This document shows positions 1 to 11,279 of a DNA stretch of 64,000 nucleotides, piece by piece; position 1 is the stretch's first letter; every line of letters starts with the position of its first letter. The position numbers and the translations under genes are program-made. Source of the stretch: Silene latifolia (taxonomy: Eukaryota > Streptophyta > Magnoliopsida > Caryophyllales > Caryophyllaceae); assembly GCF_048544455.1 (NCBI RefSeq), contig NC_133526.1:5658001-5722000 (forward strand). The letters are read 5' to 3'. Under the pieces are notes generated by a model. It was not told the DNA's origin and did no database searches. It saw only the letters and a list, made by a program, of their open reading frames with translations.

Positions 1-60
1 CCGTCGATGCTTTCCTTTAGGGCCCCACACCCTAGCACAATCCTTATATATCTTTTAGGT

Positions 61-137
61 CTTAACCTTAGCTCCCATGCTCAACCTTAGCTCCTATGCT
101 CAACCTTAGCTCCTACGCGTAACCTTAGCTCCTACGC
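61..137. repeat. Four tandem copies of a 19-bp unit
   Basis: The unit contains AACCTTAGCTCC followed by a variable TATGCTC-like tail. Four copies follow one another with a few substitutions. It lies in the remains of the LTR element's internal or 3' region. Confidence 0.8.
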
Positions 138-1143
138 ACCTCTGGAAGCATCTCGAGAAGAAGTCTCAGGTATGGTCTCTTCTTATGGCTGGCGAGCCTC
201 CTTACGTAGTCTAATGGACTTTAAACGACCCTCCCCGATAGTCGACAGACTCTAAAATGTTCCCGACGATAGGTCCTTGGTTCAGACCCCTCGAACCGCC
301 TCGCGTCGCCATAGTCGTCAGGTTGTAATCTTCGATTGACCTGATGGCTATACTTTGACTTTCGCCTTGTCCAAGCCTCAGTCAAAGTGGGGGCTCAGAG
401 ACACCTCGTTTCCGCACCTCCCGCAAACCACCCGGTGATGATTGGGCCGCATGTTTGATACGCGGAACGATTTGTGACGATTAAATAAGATTATCGTCAA
501 GTGATTGCTCAAATATTAATGTCTACCTCTTAGTTGTCATCTACGCGCCGATACGGTCGTTTTGGCAGTAATTAGAGTACATTTGGAGTCCGGGTCAAAA
601 ACCGTCTTCATTTCCTAAAAACCGTCAAATCCCGAGTCAAAGCAATGTGGTTGTCTACCTAAGGTTAGGATGTCATAAAATATTGAGTTTATATATCATT
701 TTGAGTCTCATGTCACTTCTTTGGGCTAAACTAAGAGTTTACATTACAAAATGTGCATTTCATTTAGTTAAAATGACAACCCGATCTTTAGGCCCGTTTT
801 ACGAGGTCATAACGACTTTTTTGGGTCAGGCCTATTTCACATAAAGTTCTAGATCTTTCTTTTAGCTTTCCAACGCCACCGAAATCACCTAACTACGAGT
901 CTTGTAGAGAAAGTTATGCCTAAAATACGACAGAAATTTGTCAAACGCGTTTTCTACGCGCGAGAGGAACCTATCAGGAAAGGACGCGGCAAGTCTTTGC
1001 GCCTCTTCCAAGGGACGCATGATGCTTTGCGCCTTTTCCCAGGGTTTTCTTTTTGTCCAAGTTTCCGCGTTTAACCTAAGTCGGTTATTTCCGGATCTTT
1101 CTTTCCGTGTCCTAGTCTTACCATAATTCCTCCGCGTGATTAG

Positions 1144-1151
1144 TATAAATA
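1144..1151 (+). promoter_or_regulatory. TATA-like box inside the LTR fossil
   Basis: TATAAATA is followed 40-60 bases later by a pyrimidine-rich stretch, as in plant LTR promoters. The position, in the middle of the presumed LTR, fits a U3/R boundary. There is no direct evidence of activity. Confidence 0.4.
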
Positions 1152-3771
1152 GGAGCCTTCGTTCCTCATATTTCTCATGCGAGTGTCCGCCCTTCTCTTC
1201 TCCCTTTGCATTCTAGACTTCGTTCTTACTAATTGGCGCCTACGTGCTTGGACTTCCGACCACGTAAGCTCGGATCCTTCCGGGTACCAGCCTCTCCGTT
1301 GCATGACCGACCAATTTGACCAACTACACCAATAATCAATCTAATTAATCAATCGTTTTCCTCTTACGAGGGCACCTTCTTTGCATTCGCGTCGAGCATT
1401 CACTAATCGATATTCTTAGTCCTTCTCGTTTCGTCAACATGTAAGTCTGAGGGTGTAAATCTCTCTTTTATTTATTGTATTTTATTTATTGTATCACTTA
1501 ATGTAAGATTCACGTCGAAAATACCTCATTAAAACCGATTTCTAAAAAAACCGTCTTTAAAACCTCTTTTTACGAATTTTCAGAAGACTGACAGTCGAGA
1601 AAAGACGCATCAACTGCTGCGCCTCTTCGAAGGAGCGCAGTTCCTGCTGCGCCTCTTCGTGAGGCTGCCGCAGTTCCTGCTTCTTTTCTTCTTCTTCGTC
1701 CTCTGTTATTCCGTCTTTCTTATTTGTTTTCGTATGTTTGTCTTTAATTCTCCCACATAATAGTTCAATAATAATCACATGTATGTTTGTTATTCATCAT
1801 TCATCCATATGCTTTAATTCGTCATAAATCCGACCTTAAATCCCAAGTAATTCATATTTGCGGGTTTTCGTCATTAATATTCAATTCGGGTTTTAGAAAT
1901 TCAATTTGTTCATATTGAGTTTCTGGAATTCATCGTTGATATAGCTTTCATCTGTTTATTCATTAATTCGTCATCATTCATTATGTTTAGTCTAAATTAA
2001 TTTGTTTAGTTAATTAGTTTAAATCATTCGTTCATGTAATTAATCCGCTTACATCGTCTCGTCCATGTTTTATTGCTTTTATGACCTATTCATGTGTTAA
2101 ATAACATGCTAATCACTTTTATCCGAGTAAATATATTTAATCAATCCCTAAAATCACCAAATTGTATTAACGGCTTGCAAATACGGCTTCACAGCCAGAA
2201 CTGAGCCAAGAACAGACGCAGCGTCTGCTGCGCTATTCAAAGGATTCAAAGCGCAGCTCTGCTTTCTTTGTTCTGGCCGAGTTACGTCACTGAACTCCGT
2301 TTACGCCTTGACTTAGTTTGATTAGCTTACGTATTAACTAACTAATATCCGTATTATCATCCTAATTCCTGTTCGTTTTTTTTATTTATTTAATTTTTTA
2401 TTCTTTTATTTCTTTTTCTCAAATCATCCGTTTTAAAGGTATTTTCGACATAAATCGCCTATTCTATTGTAATTAATGTAATTTTCATTATTGTAATTCA
2501 TAGTTATTGTATTTCTTTTATTCCTTGTATGCTTTCACATGTAAATGAGCATTAAATCCCAACTTCGACCCAATTGTTTGCTAAATTACGTGTTAACCGA
2601 CTTAGTTAAATTCTTCACATGTTAGGATTAATTCATGGATGTTGCATTGCATGCATATAGCCGACGATATATCAAGTATAGACAACTTCCCTAATCATTA
2701 GTAGAGGCCGCTATCGAGGCGGGCGGGATTAGGTGTTCGATCAAAAGAGCTTCCTAATACGTACCCTCACCCCTTACTCCAGATCTCCGTGAGCACCCGT
2801 GTTCATTGGCATCCACGAGAATCATTCTAGACATAGAATGCTAAGGGTAACGATTGCTTAGTGTTCATGTCTTTACTTTGTGTCTTGACATGACACGAGG
2901 TATTCGAACGGTTCCAATTTCCCATAAAAATTGGTGGCGACTCCTTACAAAATGCAAATGCTTGTTTTCGACCTTCACCAAGCGCCCCCGTGGGCGGCCC
3001 GCTGTCCACAACCTCCGTGCTTTGGAGTTTGGGCTACCTACCCCTAAAACCTTTCCGTCATGTACTTTAAAGCGCGCAGCGGGAACAAAAGCTGTTCAAA
3101 AGTTAACAAGCCGGCCCTGGACTTTTTTTTTTCTGCTTAGATTAGTGAAACCTGATTGAGCACCGACTTCAGTTCCTGAGTCCGGAAAAGAGACCGTCCT
3201 GGCACAACCTGAATGTATAGTTTAGTATTCCTTAGTTTGTCCTCGACATGGCCAAGGTAGATGTTGCGCTCCTACATATAAGGGACATGTAATTATGATG
3301 AGGCTCAGACGATAATACATTTATATATGCATATATATTGAGTATGCAGGCTTGGTAGAGTACCATTCAGACAACTTACTTAGTCAATTGGTGTCTGCTT
3401 AATTCATTTTTTTTCTTTAAATCAAATATATCGATCTTAATAAAGATGTTGTATTTATTGTTTTAGAAATATTTGCTTCCGTTTTAATGATCATATTGAC
3501 GACATAATTTAAGTGTACTCCCCATTGTAGTTTTTTCTTTTTTTTGTGTTTTTTTCTTGTTTCCGTAATGTGACAGACTCCCATAGACTAAAACTAAATA
3601 CCAATTAGCATGCACGTTAAATTACAATTCATATAATGCCAACAGAACATTTGTTAATGGATTTTGTGAATGGAAATGGGTGTATATGTAAGATGCGGAT
3701 TTGACACATTACATTCCCGATTTCTATTTGCATATTGGAGTGCACAAGATTAATGCGCTTGCCTGAAAAAT

Positions 3772-4074
3772 TAATATTGAGAATACCTGTGCAGGCATGG
3801 AGTACAAGGCGACAACCTTCACTTCTAGAAGCCTTTCTGCGTTATCGGTGTACGCAGTGAGAGTATAATCTCCAGTGCCGTCATGTGCCTCAAACGTCAT
3901 GGCCATTCTGGACATATGAAACATTTGATGGATAAGAATGTGGGATTGTGTGATTGTGACCTGTATTGTTAGATGTGCTTCCCGTGGAGTAGGATTGACG
4001 CTTTCCTTTTGGCATGAAGTACACGTATATGACATGTAAAACTGACTTTTAATAAGAACATCAAGAAACACCAC
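3772..4074 (-). pseudogene. Replication protein A large subunit-like exon fragment
   Basis: The minus strand encodes about 100 residues with a C-x2-C pair (YTCTSCQKE) followed by LTIQVTITQSH and then MTFEAHDGTGDYTLTAYTD...AERLLE. This resembles the C-terminal zinc-finger/OB-fold domain of RPA1-like proteins, where a zinc finger is followed by a strand with a DGTG-like turn and an A-x-x-LL motif. The open frame ends where CCTGCACAG meets GTATTC, a good 5' splice site, so this may be one exon. RPA1-like genes are common in plants and are also carried by some Helitrons; no helicase or partner exon is visible. It could also be a chance resemblance. Confidence 0.35.
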
Positions 4075-5223
4075 AGTGAAAAAGCATTTGACCTGCGACG
4101 CTAAACTATCGTAACGCTTAGGGAAGAGGAAAGCCGAATTTCATAGAACAATTTAGGAGGTAAGGGGGGTTATTTTTTTGGAGATTGATTGGCAAACCAC
4201 GTGAACATACAGCACTCTAAACACAACTAAAGTACCGAGCATAAATGTTAATGTGCCGGGATTACATGTTCATGTTCCCTGGGGTAGCATTGAGCATGGC
4301 AAGGGCACGCAAACTAAAGGGTCGAATACATTAACAACCCAGTCAAGACAGCCCAACACTCGATGATTCCACATTTCAGCGGTCTTGCACAGCCAGACAG
4401 GGATACAAGCACATCATAGGTCAATAGGAACCAACAACTTAGACACCCCTAGTTTCTAAGCGTACAAGAACAGGCGAAGACGACCTGTTAGCACAAGCTA
4501 AAGGTAAAAGTGCTGCACTGCATAATTTATTCGTTACACATAACAACACAGACGACTATGAATGGGCCCATAACAATGGTTCACACGTACCCTTATATGC
4601 TATCAACATTAGCAGGGCAGCCAGGCGGGCAGCCAGGCACAGGACCAAGCAACAACTTTCACCATCTGCTACATTGGCAGACAGATCATTAAAAATTGAT
4701 TGCAAGGGCCCAAAAGAAAATTAAAACCCAATAAAAAGAACTACCCAAGAAATACCCATATAATAACCGTATACCGCAAAATAGAGTGAGGCCACATCCC
4801 AGGACGGCAAACTAAGCAATCGCCACACCGTCAGTGCGGGCCCAAATAAATAGCATTTGTTGGAAAAAGTAGAAGTAATTATAAAGTACGGTACAAAGCA
4901 CCCATATAATAAGCTTGTTCTTGAAAATAAAGGCATGCCGTGATCCGCCAAAGAAACAACGAAACTAAACACCACTGTCAAATAATAAAACTAATCCATC
5001 AAAGAACACAAAGAAAGCAAATCAAGGGGAATTTCAACGGCCGAAATGGTGTAGTTGTACATAGATCAAAAATAATGAAAAGAATAAGATTTCCAACATG
5101 ATTAACAACAATAAGGAAGACATACGAGTAAAAACCCAGAGTGCAAAGATCAAAACACCAATCAAGAGAGTCGGAAAACAAAGATGAAAATAATAAACAA
5201 TGAAAAGTAGAAAGACGTTAACT
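4075..5223. other. Non-coding stretch, nothing recognised
   Basis: AT-rich sequence with only short open frames that lack protein-like composition. No repeat ends, RNA genes or known domains are seen. Confidence 0.6.
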
Positions 5224-5450
5224 ACTACAAAAATGAATATAGAGAACTGTTGAAATGAGCTTTAGAGAACGCCTCAGAGGCGTTCTTCAACTCAGCGCTC
5301 TCTAAAGCTTAGAGAACAGTTGTAAGAGGCGTTTTGTATTCACAATCATAGAGAACGCTTGAAATGAGCCTTAGAGAACACCTGATAAGCGTTCTCTTTT
5401 CCTAGGAAAAGAGAACGGTTGAGTAAGCTAACAGTTCTCTATCCCTCTTG
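5224..5450. mobile_element. CACTA-like subterminal repeat region
   Basis: The segment opens with CTACTACAAAAATG, close to the CACTACAAGAA-type end of CACTA (En/Spm) transposons. In about 220 bp it holds six copies of AGAGAAC and two of its complement GTTCTCT, arranged as short inverted pairs. Dense short subterminal repeats next to such an end are typical of CACTA elements. A second CACTACAAGAA motif lies at 6264. No transposase is present between or near them, so this is a non-autonomous or decayed element at most. Confidence 0.4.
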
Positions 5451-7025
5451 GTTTAAAGAAAAAAAAAATATTGATGATATTTGGATAAAATTAAAATATA
5501 TTTATTCACATTAAAATCAAATACCAATATCAATACACTTGTTTCACAACCACGAGCCAAAACAACCCGACAAATTAACTAAATCCTATTACATAACTTC
5601 TGATCAATAACATAGCACTACATGCACACATAATCTCATCTTTAATTCATGCTGCAACTTCACCCGCACATCTTGCAACAACTCAATTGATCCACTCAGG
5701 AAGAAAGGAGAAATAAAAGGGTAAAATGTTTCCAGTCATAGCCTATCACTAATAACAAGAACAACAACCATACTTGAGATATGAGTAGTAAAAAGGGAAA
5801 AAAAAAGGGCAGTGAGTACGATAAAGATGTAAGTACGCAGTTCTAAAAGGTATTGCCATTTGTCAAGTGTCAATATGAGCGAAGACAATAAATAATTCCA
5901 CATTGAGATTTAAAAGAACTAAAAATAAACAAAACGATAAATAATAGTCAATTATTACCTGAACCGTTGCATTTATAGGCGATCACATAAGGTAATACCT
6001 GGCAAACAAACCAAACATGAAGGATTAGCTCGATTAAACAGAAAGGGGGGGGGGGGGGGGAATCGGTGTTTTGATAAGAGATATAATTGTCTCCTCTGTA
6101 GTCACAGATTGTTCATTGAAAGGTAAGCTTGATATATCGTATAAATCTGGTGGACGTGTTACAGAAATAGTAATTATTTGGTTGCCTATAACCAAGTTAT
6201 TAAACCACGCTAATAATAAAACCATCATCTATTCAACTTTAAAAACACCATAAAAGCACAATTACACTACAAGAATTACCAAAAACGTCTATTTTTACAC
6301 AAATATAGTTCAGACATGCATTATCTAAAGAGACTAAATAAGAATGCACAAATGCAAAAACCTTGATATGGATGCTTAATTGCTTATAGTTATATAAGCC
6401 AAACTTGCTCTACACTGTTGTTAAGGATCACGGTGTTGAGAAAAAATGTGATTTCTTCCGGAGGTTCTCAGATGACAATAACAGTAATGATCGGTGGGTC
6501 GAGTTAGTTGATTTTGTGAGGCTAACAAACCTGATACAACATTAAATTCATAAAAGTAAACGCCTTGTTAGCCAGTTTAATACACTAAATAGTCATACGC
6601 AGATTAAAATAAATCATTGTTATTCAAACCAATTACTTTAGAAATAATAAAAGAGAACCTGACGAAGTTGTTTTGGATGACTGGTGAGTGACCTGAGCGT
6701 GATTACGATGGAAAATAAACTAAAATTAACGACATGTACACTGATATATACCATAAAAAATCAGGAGGAACTATAAAACAGGGGGATTAAATTGAGGGAG
6801 TATAAGCAAATTACCATAACCAGCATAAGCATCTTTTCTTGTAGCAATCACAGAAGCAATTAGAACTCATTTGCTATAGCCATCTGCAACATGAATAATC
6901 AAGTGACAATAAGTTTAATGATCATAGCAAGCATTACAAGTATTAAAGCTCTTGGTTGCATCGAAGTAACAAATGTGTACTCGAAAGAGCATTCTGACAT
7001 CAAGTCAGAGTAAGAGAGCCGGGTA
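5451..7025. other. Non-coding stretch with a G homopolymer
   Basis: AT-rich sequence with no supported gene. A run of about 17 G lies at 6044-6060, and a CACTA-like terminal motif (CACTACAAGAA) at 6264-6274. Confidence 0.6.
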
Positions 7026-7250
7026 TTGGCATCATATCTTGAGCTACACTCAAAAATATTTGATGATATTTATATGGTTGGAAATCTTGGAATGTTAGCT
7101 AAAACTGAGAGGTGGAATTATGCTCATAGCCTATGTGTAGCTCGACTTATGGCTGCTGCAGACCCTGTGAAAGAATGGTATGACGCACATTTCAGACCTG
7201 AACTTACCAACGGTTTAATAACTCAAGATCCAGGCCTTGTTCTTGCGTGA
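7026..7250 (+). other. Unrecognised short open frame, possible exon remnant
   Basis: The 74-residue frame has a balanced, protein-like composition (for example ERWNYAHSLCVARLMAAADP and KEWYDAHFRPEL), unlike the low-complexity frames around it. It opens with TTG and has no good ATG. Upstream sequence ends in AGAG and could supply a 3' splice site. I do not recognise the family. It may be an internal or last exon of a decayed or captured host gene. Confidence 0.25.
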
Positions 7251-8639
7251 TTCCAATTTTAGATGATAGCCAACTCATCTAGCTTTGATTTGGTACATGG
7301 GTCACCTTGTGGTTCAACTTGAGTCAAGAGTTATGCCATATGAAAGTTGTCACTGCGTGCTGAAATGTACAACTCAAGTTCAGCCTGACCTGTCATTACA
7401 AAAATGGCCATATCTCTCAATCTAAGCAACATCTTGGGGTAATTCTTTTTGGGGGTGGTAGATAACTCTTGAAGCTACAAAATGGTATATGTTGGGCTTG
7501 TTAACTCTAAGGCATCAGAGAGTTATGGACTCTGCAAGTAGTGTGGTATTCTGGATATAGCTGCTGAACACCTTCTGAAGTGCGTGTTGTCGGGTTATTT
7601 CCGAGCTTTCAATTAGCATATATCACATGTCCATTGTTTCTAAATGACCCTAAGCTAATCCAATTGTTTGGGAATGCAAGGGGAATGACGTGAATTTAAA
7701 AATGCCCAAAGGAATGGTGAACTTGCAATTTAACAACTCACACATGTGATGCATTTTGGCGTTTTTCTAACTCAAAATTGACAGCAACAAAACTCTTAAT
7801 TTGGGGACCATTTGAGCACAAAAGTAGCAGCATTTCTTCAAAGTGAAGACAAAATGGGAGTCTCAAAACAACTCCAAGCCATGTTCAACAAAACCTTATT
7901 TATTAGTAATCCAAAACAATCGAAATCCCCAATTTAATTGTGTACCATAACCCTAATTCGTGATATTTAAGTGATCTGAGAATTTAGGTTGATTCAAGTG
8001 ATGAATTTGAGATGGAAACCGGTTATTTGAAGTAATTTGTGTGAGATTTGTGAAGGTTTATAAAAGGAGAAGTGAATTTGGGAAGGATTAAGAGAGTAGT
8101 ATTTTATGAGAGAAGCAAATGAGAATGCGAGATGGGTAATAAAATGCAAAATGAAGAACCAAACCTTAAAATTTAACATGGCACAAACAGAAAACAAAGA
8201 GTGAACTAATCAACAACAAAATAGAAAAATGATAATGGCCCAAAAAACAAACCTATCGTCGTCGTCATCAACATCACCGCCATCGTCTCATGCCGTTCAT
8301 CATCATGTCCGGTGACCGTGGTATCGGCGTCCAGAGAAGAGATAATAGAGAAGGAGTAAAGTGAAGAATGAAAGAGAGAGGCTTTATGAGATGGAAAGGA
8401 GTGGATGAGAACAGAAGAAAATGTGATAAAGCAGTGGACGAAAATGCAAGTGAAATGGAGGGCATGGATTGAAAGGGGAAGATCTAAGGGTGGAGAAGGG
8501 ACTTGAGGGTAACTATTCATTGCTACAGTTCCTCAAGTTCCCTCTTTTTAAGAAGTAAGGATATGACAACTAAGCTTTGTTTTGGAAATTTTCTATTTAT
8601 ATAGAGTATCCGCTAAAATTCAAAGTCATAAGACTAGAG
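7251..8639. other. Non-coding stretch, nothing recognised
   Basis: AT-rich sequence without a credible gene. The open frames on the minus strand at 8200-8520 are rich in Ser, Phe, His and Leu and look like chance frames. Confidence 0.55.
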
Positions 8640-8711
8640 GATTATAGTTTGGCTCATAACCCGCAGCGGCGAGCCGATTATAGTTTGGCTCATAACCCGC
8701 AGTGGCGAGTC
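8640..8711. repeat. Tandem duplication of a 36-bp unit at an F-box breakpoint
   Basis: Two adjacent copies (8640-8675 and 8676-8711) differ at two positions. They end about 15 bp before the F-box homology begins, so they mark the truncation point of the neighbouring gene fragment. Confidence 0.85.
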
Positions 8712-9106
8712 GGGCATACCAAAATGACGGTATAAATTTTGAAGCAAACCAAGCCATTACAGGAGCCTATAACATTGCTATAGGCTTCGTTAAGACTTGT
8801 GATATCCTGAGGCAATTTCAATTTGGTCCATCTAGAGGGGCGACAAAAATCATGGATGATACGAAAGGTAGTTGTACAAAAAAGGGAGTATTTGTGTCTT
8901 GAGTCGGATTGGAGCAGTTTGTTAAGATGGAGTTTAGCGAAGAATTGGCTGTTGATAAGATCGCACCACTCTTTGCATACGCATTTGAAGCGTAGGGCGA
9001 ATTTAGCCGGTAACCAAGATAGTATTTCGAGTATCACATCTAACGGTATTTGACGGGTCATCTTTCGATTGCATCTGTTTCTTGTTGTGAGAGTGAGACA
9101 CAGCAT
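8690..9106 (-). pseudogene. Truncated F-box gene (N-terminal fragment)
   Basis: The fragment encodes 138 residues and closely matches the N-terminal third of the intact gene at 21801-22988. It holds the F-box (LDVILEILSWLPAK, then FKCVCKEWCDLI) and the start of the FBA region ending at NGLVCFKIYT. Homology stops near 8725 and the frame runs into 12 unrelated residues and a stop, so about two thirds of the protein is missing. The upstream flank is a copy, in opposite orientation, of the 21530-21800 flank, so this is a truncated segmental duplicate. Any product would keep the SKP1-binding F-box without a substrate domain, but expression is not shown. Confidence 0.85.
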
Positions 9107-10046
9107 TTCTCAAAATCTTGTGATAGAGAACAACCCCCCGGATATATCAGTATTTAAAGTAGGAATTATATTGAGATTAGGAAGTTGATTGTTGTTAGGA
9201 TTCTCATCGCGATTGTGTTAACAAAATATCACGTTGTAATCTGAATTACGTCTTAGATAAGTAGTTAGGATTTTAATCGCGATTATGTTAACAAAAATAT
9301 ATTGAGGTCCTATATTATTACGATAATAATCTCGTCTCGTCTAATATACGACTATACGAGTAGCGAAAAGGCTACGGTTACACTCGGTGTATAGAATCTT
9401 CTATACACTGCGAGTAATATCATGACATATGGCAATGGTGGGGCATGAAATAGAATCTTTTGCTTTGTTATATTTGGGAAGCCAAATTTTAGAAAATTAA
9501 ATTTTAAATTTTCTTTCTCATATTATTGTTAGTGTTTTTTATACCATAATTTTTAAAATTTTTCTGATTTGGGAAGATAATATTCTCACTTTTTCCTCTT
9601 TAACTTTATTAATACACTCGACGTTATTAGTTGTGTGTAATCAAATGAAATCGATTCATTCACATCCAGCAGTGGTTGGAACAGCTCGCGCATTAAAAAT
9701 GAAAGGGGATTTGTGCCATTACTTCAAGTAAACACCCAAGTCAAGCAGCTAGTTCAAATCTTACTTAAATTTGTCGTTAGTGCTATGAGCGATAGCGGAC
9801 TCCACTCATTCCAACACCCAACCCTTAGCTTCCTTAGGCAGAGTGGGTCTCTTGAAAAGAAGAGGCCGCGTCTTTGTTTTGAAAATAAAATTTGGTTCCA
9901 ACACACTCTGCCTATCCCTCGTGGTGGAGTCGCGTGTCAGAGATTTGGCAAGCAGAGTACAGTAAAATTAATTGAGACTGCTCGCATAACATGACATTAT
10001 CCGTTTAAAAGAATTAACGTATGAATGAATGTTCAGTTTTTTTTCG

Positions 10047-10614
10047 TAGTTGCTAAATCCTACACACAAATTTACTATATCCTACACATTTTACCCTTCT
10101 TTTCCGATATTACCCTTCATCTTTAAAAAATAAAAAAAATAAAAAAAATCCAAATCCCACAATTCCCACCCCGATAACTCCCTGCCACCCTCCCTTTCCC
10201 CCTCTCCTAACGCCGACCAACTTCACCACCACGCCGTCGACCACATACCCGCCGCCAATTCAACCTCTTCCCCGCTCATCACCCACGAACGTCGTAGATT
10301 CAACCCCTCTCTCTCGCACATCACCCACGAACGCTGTCGACCCAACGTCTTAACCGTCGCCGTACACCAACCCTTAACCGTCGCCGTCTACCCCAACCCC
10401 TTCACCGTCGCCGTCGACCTTTCCCGTTCGTCGTCGCGGTTGTCTGGTGGGGCGGTTTAAGGGTGGGCGTCCTTTCTAGTTTTAACGGCACCTTCTCTCT
10501 CTTATCTCTCTTTTAGGGTTTTTTGGGGATAAGAAATAAAAGGGGGCAAACTCGGAATTAGGTGAAAAAGTGTGCGGGATTAAGTAAAATTGTGTGCGGG
10601 ATTTAGCACGTCCC
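10047..10614. mobile_element. MITE with two-part terminal repeats
   Basis: The left end has GCTAAATCCTACACAC, then a second TATCCTACACATTTTAC. The right end gives the same two motifs in inverted order as GTGTGCGGGATTAAG then GTGTGCGGGATTTAGC. Each terminus therefore carries the motif twice, about 20 bp apart. The middle is C-rich with CCGTCGCCGTC-type repeats. No coding sequence. It lies inside the 9364-17508 insertion. Confidence 0.65.
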
Positions 10615-10681
10615 TTTTTTTTTTAACCAAAGTAAACTTTATAACTTTATATGGTAATAAATTGTTGGTGCAGAAAATCTA

Positions 10682-10682
<1 letters not shown>

Positions 10683-10718
<36 letters not shown>
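10683..10718. repeat. (AT)n microsatellite
   Basis: Uninterrupted alternating AT for about 36 bp, directly abutting the left end of the foldback element. A longer AT run abuts its right end. Confidence 0.95.
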
Positions 10719-10722
<4 letters not shown>

Positions 10723-11246
10723 GAAGGATCAACTAAGGTCCATTATATATTTGAGTCCATAAGGTCTTTTGTGAGCCATTGGATGGAGGGAGATGGAGGG
10801 ATGAGATGAGCCCACCAAAAGTCATTATACAAGCAAATTAACACACTTTACTAATTCACCCTAATTAACCACTAATTTACTATATATTTGTTTTCTACCC
10901 ACCTATTTCTCTCTCATCTCACACATTTCACTCTTCTCTTCTCTCAAAAAAAAAAACCCAAAAAATCCAAATAAATAAAAAACCCAAAAAATCCAAATAA
11001 ATAAAAAAAACCCAAAAATTCCAAATAAATAAAAAACCCAAAAAATCCAAATAAATCAAAAAATCCAAATAAATCAAAAAACCAAATAAATCATTCATTT
11101 CTCTCTTTCTCATTCACCACCACCCACCACTATCCCAACCGACACCACCCACCGCCCACATCCACCGCCACCTCCACCACCGCCGTATTATATAAACTCG
11201 TTTTTTTTTTTTTTTTTTTTCAGTTTTGCGTCTCGGTTTATTTCGT

Positions 11247-11279
<33 letters not shown>

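Larger units (their letters stand above)
1..3150 (+). mobile_element. Tat/Ogre-like Ty3-gypsy LTR region, fossil
   Basis: No gene is supported here. A purine-rich tract at about 383-395 (CAAAGTGGGGGCT) looks like the polypurine tract that precedes a 3' LTR. A tract at about 2931-2945 (TTGGTGGCGACTCC) resembles the primer-binding region after the 5' LTR of Tat/Ogre elements. The roughly 2.5 kb between them would be the LTR, with a TATA-like box near 1144 and several CTGCGCCTCTTCG-like short repeats between 980 and 2260. The family assignment rests on these two tracts only. The element is broken and only parts are present; exact LTR ends could not be set. Confidence 0.45.

Noticed and set aside
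647-3159. Several 60-100 residue frames
   Set aside because: They lie in LTR sequence, lack family resemblance and overlap on both strands.
9713-9994. 93-residue frame
   Set aside because: No family resemblance, biased composition, and it lies inside a nested transposon insertion.
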